This document shows positions 39,148 through 46,797 of a DNA stretch of 46,797 nt, in pieces. This DNA comes from an uncultured beta proteobacterium (GTDB lineage Bacteria; Pseudomonadota; Gammaproteobacteria; Burkholderiales; Burkholderiaceae). Positions within the stretch are counted from its first letter, which is position 1, and each line of letters starts with the position of its first letter. The stretch spans positions 1 through 46,797 of the forward strand of contig CAITHY010000162.1 of assembly GCA_903892315.1 (NCBI GenBank), in the 5' to 3' direction. Made by a program: the position numbers and the translations under genes. The notes under the pieces were generated by a model, which was not told where the DNA came from, did no database searches, and was given only the letters and a program-made list of their open reading frames with translations.

Positions 39148-39283
39148 GAGAAAACCTAGCATTGGGAAAATCATTGCTTATGGGTTTACCTTATTTGCTT
39201 TGTTATTTGTTTTCTCAATGTACTTTGCACCCGATATGATGGTGGCAGTGACGAATCAAGTATGGGCGCTTTGTGGTTGGTAA
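39140..39283 (+). CDS. 47-residue single-pass membrane peptide
   Basis: A short frame starting ATG CTT AAG at 39140, overlapping the last codons of the MFS gene in another frame, ending TAA at 39281-39283. The product starts MLKRKPSIGKIIAYGFTLFA and has one strongly hydrophobic segment (about residues 11-29) flanked by a basic N-terminus and an acidic-to-neutral C-terminus ending ALCGW. Stop-start overlap with the transporter suggests translational coupling. I recognise no family; it may be an accessory peptide of the transporter or a chance frame. Confidence 0.5.
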   Translation: MLKRKPSIGKIIAYGFTLFALLFVFSMYFAPDMMVAVTNQVWALCGW

Positions 39284-39293
39284 TGCATTGTTG

Positions 39294-39311
39294 GCAATTC
39301 ATTAGAATTGC
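39294..39311 (+). terminator. possible weak terminator after the MFS/small peptide genes
   Basis: GCAATTC at 39294-39300 and GAATTGC at 39305-39311 form a 7-bp stem with loop ATTA. A run of six T follows about ten bases later at 39322-39327. The spacing is poor for an intrinsic terminator. Confidence 0.35.
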
Positions 39312-39340
39312 AGTAGCACACTTTTTTGTTTTCCTAGCAT

Positions 39341-39415
39341 CTCGCCGTAGCACAATGGATAGTGCACATGCCTCCTAAGCGTGGGATACAGGTTCGATTC
39401 CTGTCGGCGGGACCA
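39341..39415 (+). tRNA. tRNA-Arg (anticodon CCU)
   Basis: A full cloverleaf can be drawn: acceptor CTCGCCG with CGGCGGG (one G-U pair), D arm GCAC/GTGC, anticodon stem CATGC/GCGTG with loop CTCCTAA (anticodon CCU), T arm ACAGG-TTCGATT-CCTGT, discriminator A and encoded CCA at 39413-39415. It reads the rare AGG arginine codon. Confidence 0.93.
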
Positions 39416-39429
39416 AAAATTTCCCATAC

Positions 39430-39452
39430 TTATCCACAGACCTTGTGGATAA
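39430..39452. promoter_or_regulatory. two inverted consensus DnaA boxes
   Basis: TTATCCACA at 39430-39438 and TGTGGATAA at 39444-39452 are exact copies of the E. coli DnaA box consensus in opposite orientation, five bases apart, starting 15 bp after the tRNA-Arg CCA end. The remaining spacer to 39639 shows no other gene. As a hairpin it lacks a following T-run, so it is not an obvious terminator. Confidence 0.6.
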
Positions 39453-39639
39453 ATCCCCAAAAGTTTTCGTAAGTCACAGATTTGTATAGACAGACCTAGC
39501 TTGCTTAATTTGTGTGCAGAATATCTTTACCCACTTTCTGTCTTTGCTTATAAATATTTAAGCCAGTTCATATAAGATTTTGTGTTAGGACGATCTTTAA
39601 ATAAAGGCATAAAACGGGAAGTTCCCTTACACTTGGCCC

Positions 39640-40473
39640 ATGACCAGTCTCTCAACCAGTACGCTAGCCGCCCTCGAAGAAATGCTCCAAAACACGGCGC
39701 GTTCTGCTCCGGCTGATTACCTGCCGATTTATTTATCCCGCGGTGCAACAGGCGAACAACTGATTGGCCACCTCAATCCAGAGTTCATCCCCTATCTGCA
39801 AGAGTCTTTACAAAAAGAATCCATTGCACTGATTGCAATGGGTCATGACAAACTCACTATTCAATTGGACAAGCCTAGAAACTTATCCAATAGTCTTTAT
39901 CAGTTAGCCAATCGCATGAGATTGGGTGGCTTTATTCCAGGCTGGCGTAACGAAGACTTTGCTTGGGTTGATCTAAATGGTCATAAATACTTTCGGATGG
40001 AGCGCGCTGCGTTTCGTACCTTTGGCTTTCGTAGCATGGCAACACATATCAATGGCTATACACAGGGCAATACTATTTGGCTTGGTAGGCGCAGTGAGAC
40101 TAAGCCGACTGATCCAGGAAAGTTAGATAACTTAGCTGCCGGCGGTATTACTGCCGATGAAACACCTTGGGTCAGTGCGCGTCGTGAACTTTGGGAAGAA
40201 GCTGGAGTACCCGAACAGATCTCTGATCAAATTGAACCTGTGGGGCGTATTCATATGCGTCGCCCATCGTTAGGTCGAGGCTTCCATGATGAGCAGTTAT
40301 ATGTCTATGACTTAGAGCTGGCCAGGAACTTTGTTCCTACCAATCATGATGGAGAAGTCAGCGGCTTTATTGAAATCTCGCTACCGGAAGCCGCCGCCAG
40401 AATCCTCGCAGATGAATTTACCTCTGATGCCGCCTTTGTGACTGCAGACTTTATATTGCGCCGCAATAAGTAG
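39640..40473 (+). CDS. Nudix hydrolase with DUF4743-type N-terminus (Tnr3-like)
   Basis: A 277-residue protein with a DUF4743-like N-terminal half and a perfect Nudix box at residues 168-190 (G-x5-E-x7-REL-x-EE-x-GV; visible as ARRELWEEAGV). Relatives fused to thiamine pyrophosphokinase in yeast (Tnr3) and stand-alone homologues have been reported to hydrolyse oxidised thiamine diphosphates. Its position directly upstream of the TPP riboswitch and thiC supports a thiamine repair role here. It precedes the riboswitch, so it is not itself controlled by it. DUF4743 assignment is from overall appearance. Confidence 0.82.
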   Translation: MTSLSTSTLAALEEMLQNTARSAPADYLPIYLSRGATGEQLIGHLNPEFIPYLQESLQKESIALIAMGHDKLTIQLDKPRNLSNSLYQLANRMRLGGFIPGWRNEDFAWVDLNGHKYFRMERAAFRTFGFRSMATHINGYTQGNTIWLGRRSETKPTDPGKLDNLAAGGITADETPWVSARRELWEEAGVPEQISDQIEPVGRIHMRRPSLGRGFHDEQLYVYDLELARNFVPTNHDGEVSGFIEISLPEAAARILADEFTSDAAFVTADFILRRNK

Positions 40474-40549
40474 TCTAATGGGCTCCTGCACCAGGGCTTG
40501 ACTAGTGTTATGTAGCAATCAGCTATTTCGTGGTTAAATTCATCTTAAG

Positions 40550-40646
40550 GATGAAACAGGGGTGCCCTTCATAGCAGTTTGGCTAGAAGGCGCTGAGAAA
40601 GACCCTATAACCCGATCCAGGTAATGCTGGCGTGGGGAGTTACATC
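40550..40646 (+). promoter_or_regulatory. TPP (THI-element) riboswitch aptamer
   Basis: The conserved core is present in order: AGGGGTGCCC near 40558, GCTGAGAAAGACCC near 40592 and ACCCGATCCAGGTAATGCTG near 40610, then GCGTGGGGA. The P1 stem is GATGAAAC (40550-40557) with GTTACATC (40639-40646), one mismatch. Binding of thiamine diphosphate should lower expression of the thiCOSGE operon. A TTGACT at 40498 could be the -35 of the promoter, but no convincing -10 follows. Confidence 0.95.
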
Positions 40647-40659
40647 AGACCGACACCCG

Positions 40660-42633
<1,974 letters not shown>

Positions 42634-42658
42634 GTCATACAGAGCGAATAGATAGGCG

Positions 42659-43807
42659 ATGAATAGCGTAAGCTTTTCCAATACCAAGTACGCAATTGTT
42701 GGTGGCGGCCTCATGGGTCGGTTGCTAGCTCTTGGACTTGCTAAAGGCGGCGCTCAAGTCGATCTATTTGATAAGGGCGGTCCAGATGGCGCTCACGCTG
42801 CTGCGCGCATTGCAGCAGCGATGTTGGCACCATTGGCCGAATCCGCCATTACTGAAGATTCTGTAGTGCGCATGGGTTTGCATAGCTTGTCCCGCTGGAA
42901 AGAGCTGATAGACGATTTGTCTACCCCGGTTTACTTTCAGCAGGATGGCACTTTGATCCTATGGCATCGCCAAGATGCTAGTGATGCAGAACGCTTTACC
43001 ACTCATCTGGAAAAGAACTGTCACACCAACGCCGATTTAAGCTTGCCGCAAAAGCTCGATAACGAAGCTTTGCGCGCATTAGAACCAGAGGTTGCCGATC
43101 GATTCACTCAGGGGCTGTATTTACCCAATGAAGGGCAATTAGATAATCGCCAATTATTGGATGCTCTTGTGGTTGAATTGGATCACCTTAAGGTAAATTG
43201 CTACTGGCATTCTGAGGTTGATCCTCAAGACTTGCGCAAACAGACTGGCTACAAAGCAGTGATTGACTGCCGAGGCACCGGCGCTAAAGAATCCTGGACA
43301 TCTGGTGACAGGCCCAATAGCTTGCGTGGTGTTCGTGGTGAGGTTATTCGACTGTATGCACCAGAGGTGAAGTTACGTCGTCCTACCCGTCTAATCCATC
43401 CGCGTTACCCGATTTATATCGCACCAAAAGAAAATGATATTTATGTAGTAGGTGCAACGGAAATTGAGTCTGATGACCTCTCAGCAATGAGCGTGCGTTC
43501 CGCTATGGAATTACTCAGCGCTGTCTATACAGTCCATAGCGGCTTTGCAGAAGCGCGTATTTTGGAGATGGCAACGCAGTGTCGCCCCACTCTGAAAAAT
43601 AATCTCCCAGAAATTCGGTCTCAGATAGATAAAGGGCTTGCTGATTTGATCATGATCAATGGCTTATATCGCCATGGTTTTATGATTTCTCCTGCGGTAC
43701 TCGACTGTTCCTTAGAGCTTTTAGAATTCGGGGCAAGCAACACCGCATTGAAATTAGGCTTAAGTGTTAACCAAGACAAATGCCATGTTGAGGCAGTATG
43801 CGCATAA
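42659..43807 (+). CDS. thiO: glycine oxidase ThiO (FAD-dependent)
   Basis: ThiO oxidises glycine to dehydroglycine for the thiazole synthase. The 382-residue protein begins with the dinucleotide-binding fold YAIVGGGLMGRLLALGLA and has a DAO-type C-terminal region (GLYRHGFMISPAV). It is in the thi operon between thiC and thiS. The aerobic ThiO route here replaces the ThiH route; no thiH is present. Its end overlaps thiS by ten bases. Confidence 0.9.
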   Translation: MNSVSFSNTKYAIVGGGLMGRLLALGLAKGGAQVDLFDKGGPDGAHAAARIAAAMLAPLAESAITEDSVVRMGLHSLSRWKELIDDLSTPVYFQQDGTLILWHRQDASDAERFTTHLEKNCHTNADLSLPQKLDNEALRALEPEVADRFTQGLYLPNEGQLDNRQLLDALVVELDHLKVNCYWHSEVDPQDLRKQTGYKAVIDCRGTGAKESWTSGDRPNSLRGVRGEVIRLYAPEVKLRRPTRLIHPRYPIYIAPKENDIYVVGATEIESDDLSAMSVRSAMELLSAVYTVHSGFAEARILEMATQCRPTLKNNLPEIRSQIDKGLADLIMINGLYRHGFMISPAVLDCSLELLEFGASNTALKLGLSVNQDKCHVEAVCA

Positions 43808-43995
43808 CCGTTAATCAAGTGCCTTATGAGTTACCCAGCAAGAGCATGGTAAGTGATGCACTGGCCTTGATCAAGGCTAAGCCGCCATATGCTGTTGCAG
43901 TCAATCTTCATTTTGTACCCAAGACCAAGCATGCAGAATTTGTTTTAAATGAGAATGATCAAATTGAAGTCATTGCCCCGGTTACCGGTGGTTGA
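43798..43995 (+). CDS. thiS: sulfur carrier protein ThiS
   Basis: A 65-residue ubiquitin-like sulfur carrier ending in the diagnostic Gly-Gly (VIAPVTGG), which is adenylated and converted to a thiocarboxylate for thiazole formation. Its ATG lies inside the end of thiO (coupled translation). thiG follows after 21 bp. The activating enzyme ThiF is not in this window. Confidence 0.94.
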   Translation: MRITVNQVPYELPSKSMVSDALALIKAKPPYAVAVNLHFVPKTKHAEFVLNENDQIEVIAPVTGG

Positions 43996-44016
43996 TAAAG
44001 AACAAACTATTTTGAT

Positions 44017-44835
44017 ATGAACGCCCCTTTACCTAACAATCTCAATAGCGCTGATACCCTGATTCTTTATGGCGAGAGCTTTGCGAGCCGTTTGCTCTTA
44101 GGGACCTCACGCTACCCTTCTCCACAGATACTTGAGAACTCAGTGCAGGCATCCAATCCCGGCATGATTACGGTGAGTTTGCGTCGCCAAGGCACATCAA
44201 CGACTGAGGCGCATAGCGGCTTTTGGGATCTGCTCAAAAAAATGGCGGTACCCGTTCTACCCAATACTGCTGGTTGCCACAGCCCACAAGAAGCGATTAC
44301 AACTGCGCAAATGGCGCGTGAAGTCTTTGAAACGGATTGGATCAAGTTAGAGCTGATTGGCGATGATTACACCTTGCAACCGGATGTCTTGCGTTTAGTG
44401 CAAACAGCGCAAACTCTGATTAAGGATGGTTTTAAGGTTCTGCCATATTGCACAGAAGATCTCATTTTGTGCCAACGTTTGGTTGATGTCGGTTGCCAAG
44501 CGGTGATGCCTTGGGCAGCCCCAATCGGTACTGGGCAAGGCCCTTTAAATCCGTATGCCATGAAACTATTGCGTGATCGACTGAAGGTGCCACTCTTGGT
44601 GGATGCCGGACTCGGTCTACCATCTCATGCCTGCACTGTCATGGAATGGGGATTTGATGGGGTGTTGCTGAATACTGCAGTAGCGCTAGCGGATGACCCT
44701 GTAGTAATGGCTAAGGCCTTTGCTATGGCGGTAGATGCTGGTCGTGCGGCCTATTTATCCGGTGCCATGAAACCCCAAGAGTCAGCGCAAGCAAGCACCC
44801 CATTAGTAGGCACTCCTTTTTGGCATCGATCTTAA
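44017..44835 (+). CDS. thiG: thiazole synthase ThiG
   Basis: ThiG forms the thiazole ring from DXP, dehydroglycine and ThiS thiocarboxylate. The 272-residue TIM barrel shows [16 protein letters not shown] near the N-terminus, the Schiff-base lysine in [33 protein letters not shown] and [17 protein letters not shown] near the C-terminus. It is fourth in the operon after thiS. Confidence 0.95.
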   Translation: MNAPLPNNLNSADTLILYGESFASRLLLGTSRYPSPQILENSVQASNPGMITVSLRRQGTSTTEAHSGFWDLLKKMAVPVLPNTAGCHSPQEAITTAQMAREVFETDWIKLELIGDDYTLQPDVLRLVQTAQTLIKDGFKVLPYCTEDLILCQRLVDVGCQAVMPWAAPIGTGQGPLNPYAMKLLRDRLKVPLLVDAGLGLPSHACTVMEWGFDGVLLNTAVALADDPVVMAKAFAMAVDAGRAAYLSGAMKPQESAQASTPLVGTPFWHRS

Positions 44836-44848
44836 GTACACTGAACTC

Positions 44849-45775
44849 ATGAGCCTGATTCGTGACCTTGCAGACCAAATCGTTGCCGCACACCGCAATG
44901 AGGATTTATGCATTCCGATTCCCAGTTTTAGCCTGAACTCTCCACCTCCGCTCATTGATAACGAAGTGGCTGTCGATCATTACGAATTAGCCGGTTCACT
45001 AGCTGCTATTGAGATGGGATTTATTGAGCCGGATGCCAGAATCCTGGGTAAAGCATGGTCACGCATGACATTGCAAGATGGTGGCTTTAATCCCTTCAAA
45101 TGGCCTAGTAGACCAGAGCATTTTGATTTATTGCCCTGGACTCGCAACATGAATCCCAATGCCTTTAAAGAGTGTCCAAAACGCCTAGGCTTGTATGGCG
45201 TGATGCCCGATGCTGATTGGGTTAAGCGCATGGTCGATGCTGAATTACCAACAGTACAACTTCGCTTTAAGTCAGATGAAAAATCCAAGATCCGAAAACA
45301 GATTAAAGAGTCTGTTGCGGCGGTCAAAGATAGCAAGACCCTGCTCTTTATTAATGATTATTGGCAAGAGGCAATAGATGCTGGAGCCTATGGCGTGCAT
45401 TTAGGTCAGGAAGATTTAGTAGATGCCAATCTGGAAGAGATTCGGGCGGCAGGTTTAAGACTGGGTCTGAGCACTCATGGCTATGCAGAGCTGGCTTATG
45501 CAGACCGCTTTTGTCCAAGCTACATTGCAATGGGCGCCGTCTTTCCAACCAATTTAAAGAAGATGCCTACAGCACCGCAAGGGCTCGGTCGCTTATATCG
45601 ATACGCACAACTCATGAGCAACTACCCTCTAGTAGCTATTGGTGGCATTGATCAAGATAGTATTCATGCGGTTAGCAAGAGCGGTGTTGGATCGGTTGCT
45701 GTTGTAAGAGCCATTACCCAAGCCAAAGATCCCAAGGCAGCAGTCAAGCACTTGCAAGAATTAATGCAGGCTTAG
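44849..45775 (+). CDS. thiE: thiamine phosphate synthase ThiE with N-terminal extension
   Basis: ThiE couples HMP-PP and thiazole phosphate. The synthase begins at about residue 112: VQLRFK, FINDYWQEAIDAGAYGVHLG, GLSTHGYAE, YIAMGAVFPTNLKK and AIGGID are the expected phosphate- and substrate-binding motifs in order. The total is 308 residues, whereas ordinary ThiE is about 210; the first 110 residues (rich in Pro and Trp, with GGFNPFKWPSRPE) are an extension I do not recognise. It is the last gene of the operon, convergent with thiD. Confidence 0.88.
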   Translation: MSLIRDLADQIVAAHRNEDLCIPIPSFSLNSPPPLIDNEVAVDHYELAGSLAAIEMGFIEPDARILGKAWSRMTLQDGGFNPFKWPSRPEHFDLLPWTRNMNPNAFKECPKRLGLYGVMPDADWVKRMVDAELPTVQLRFKSDEKSKIRKQIKESVAAVKDSKTLLFINDYWQEAIDAGAYGVHLGQEDLVDANLEEIRAAGLRLGLSTHGYAELAYADRFCPSYIAMGAVFPTNLKKMPTAPQGLGRLYRYAQLMSNYPLVAIGGIDQDSIHAVSKSGVGSVAVVRAITQAKDPKAAVKHLQELMQA

Positions 45776-45803
45776 AACCTGCTTTGCTTCTTTAAAGCTT
45801 GCT

Positions 45804-46688
45804 TCAATTCTTTTCTTTTTCATCTAGCAATGCGGTTGGATAAAAATCATGCATATGCCACAAAGGTCCTGGACCCTCGCCAATACTCAAGAAGCGCCCT
45901 GCTTCTAATCCTGCCTCTACATAGGCGATCGCCTTGGCCACCGCATGGTCGAGGTCATGACCATCCGCAAGATAAGTAGCAATGGCGGATGCTAATGAAC
46001 ATCCGGTGCCATGAGTATTTACTGTATTGACGCGGCAATGCTTAAATTCTTTTGACTGAACTACTTCAAGGTCATCTTCAATAGTGCGCCACATTAAGTA
46101 ATCGGTAATTTGGGTATGTGTACTGTCTAAGTGTCCACCTTTGATGAGTACTGCTTGTGGGCCCATCTCGAGCAATTCTTCTGCAGCCAATTTGAAATCA
46201 TTTGGACCACTAATCTCACGACCAAGCAGTAATGAAGCTTCATCTAAATTGGGTGTAACCAGTATTGCAATCGGAAACAAGTCGGCGATCATAGCTTGGG
46301 CAGTATCGTCACCACCTAGGCTTGCACCAGAGGTAGCACGCAAAACAGGATCTAGAACAATCCGTTTAACACCGTGTTTGCGCAAAGATTTAGCAACTGT
46401 TCTAACTATTTCTGGACTGGCTAACATACCGATTTTGACAATATCAGCCCCAATATCCATTAAAACTGCGTCAATCTGAGCCTCAACAACATCCAGATCT
46501 ACATCCAGAATGCGTGTGACACCCATGGTATTTTGAGCGGTAATTGCGGTGATCACTGACATGCCGTAGCCACCTAGGGCTGTGATCACCTTGAGATCGG
46601 CTTGGAGCCCAGCCCCACCGCCGCTGTCGGACCCAGCTATGGTCAGTACTTTGGGGATCTGCACAGAAGTAGGAAGAAGTGATTTCAT
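45804..46688 (-). CDS. thiD: hydroxymethylpyrimidine/phosphomethylpyrimidine kinase ThiD
   Basis: ThiD phosphorylates HMP and HMP-P, supplying HMP-PP for ThiE. The 294-residue ribokinase-fold enzyme has AGSDSGGGAGLQADLKV at the N-terminus, LDPVLRATSGASL in the middle and the anion-hole motif NTHGTGCSLASAIA. It is about 30 bp from the convergent thiE stop, with no strong terminator visible, and divergent from tRNA-Asn. It lies outside the riboswitch-controlled operon. Confidence 0.95.
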   Translation of the reverse strand: MKSLLPTSVQIPKVLTIAGSDSGGGAGLQADLKVITALGGYGMSVITAITAQNTMGVTRILDVDLDVVEAQIDAVLMDIGADIVKIGMLASPEIVRTVAKSLRKHGVKRIVLDPVLRATSGASLGGDDTAQAMIADLFPIAILVTPNLDEASLLLGREISGPNDFKLAAEELLEMGPQAVLIKGGHLDSTHTQITDYLMWRTIEDDLEVVQSKEFKHCRVNTVNTHGTGCSLASAIATYLADGHDLDHAVAKAIAYVEAGLEAGRFLSIGEGPGPLWHMHDFYPTALLDEKEKN

Positions 46689-46690
46689 CT

Positions 46691-46699
46691 TGCTATAAT
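46691..46699 (+). promoter_or_regulatory. extended -10 promoter of tRNA-Asn
   Basis: TGCTATAAT at 46691-46699 is a TGn-extended perfect -10 box. The tRNA begins 11 bases later, as expected for a short leader. No good -35 is visible 17 bases upstream, which extended -10 promoters tolerate. It lies just beyond the thiD start codon. Confidence 0.7.
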
Positions 46700-46709
46700 A
46701 TCGGCTTAT

Positions 46710-46785
46710 TCCTCGATAGCTCAGTCGGTAGAGCGCCGGACTGTTAATCCGTAGGTCCCTGGTTCGAGCCCAGGTCGAGGAGCCA
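46710..46785 (+). tRNA. tRNA-Asn (anticodon GUU)
   Basis: The 76-base cloverleaf is complete: acceptor TCCTCGA with TCGAGGA, D arm GCTCAGTCGGTAGAGC, anticodon loop with GTTAA preceded by CT (anticodon GUU), T loop TTCGAGC, discriminator G and encoded CCA at 46783-46785. Confidence 0.96.
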
Positions 46786-46797
46786 AATAAGTAAAGC

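Noticed and set aside
45776..45803. Search for a terminator between convergent thiE and thiD
   Set aside because: Only short AAGC/GCTT pairings are visible, too weak to call.

Overview
The window looks like a chromosomal segment of a betaproteobacterium of the Burkholderiaceae, most like Polynucleobacter. This rests on the moderate base composition, betaproteobacterial-type protein sequences, a PhaR-type polyhydroxybutyrate (PHB) locus and a Burkholderiales-style thiamine locus. Genes are dense, mostly housekeeping and central metabolism. I see no insertion sequence, prophage, CRISPR array, toxin-antitoxin pair or defence island. I found no clear undescribed multi-gene system; the best leads are regulatory structures and a few unusual proteins.

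Layout. 1-5940: tRNA-Leu(UAG), the isoprenoid genes ispF and ispD (minus), then mfd and serB (plus). 5980-13625, all minus: a storage-polymer cluster in transcription order rluD, pgeF, phaC, phaB, phaR, rimO and a BktB-type thiolase. 13640-17090: bamD, a perfect bidirectional terminator, alr, and the lysophospholipid transporter lplT. 17104-26183, minus: a propionyl-CoA/methylmalonyl-CoA run (mutase, meaB, pccB, pccA, epimerase-like VOC protein) leading into tsaB, rimI and a small cysteine-free protein resembling the DNA polymerase III psi subunit. A GntR regulator starts divergently at 26280, its start codon inside a perfect 22-bp palindrome.

26989-32152: two small cytochromes c with an FNR-type box upstream, then MoxR, VWA (CoxE-like), RidA, MocA-like and XdhC proteins, i.e. 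maturation-type genes without a molybdoenzyme in view. 32174-36609: parC and parE. 36689-39283: a CaiB-type CoA-transferase, an MFS carrier and a 47-residue membrane peptide. 39341-39452: tRNA-Arg(CCU) followed by two inverted DnaA boxes.

39640-46688: thiamine region: a Tnr3-like Nudix hydrolase, a TPP riboswitch, then thiC-thiO-thiS-thiG-thiE, with thiD convergent and tRNA-Asn(GUU) at the edge. The riboswitch leader contains a readable translational switch: the P1 strand can alternatively pair with a sequence that otherwise sequesters the thiC Shine-Dalgarno.

Together, the PHB and methylmalonyl-CoA modules handle acetyl-CoA and propionyl-CoA, and the last block makes both thiamine moieties. 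Functional calls come from reading motifs and gene order, not database searches.
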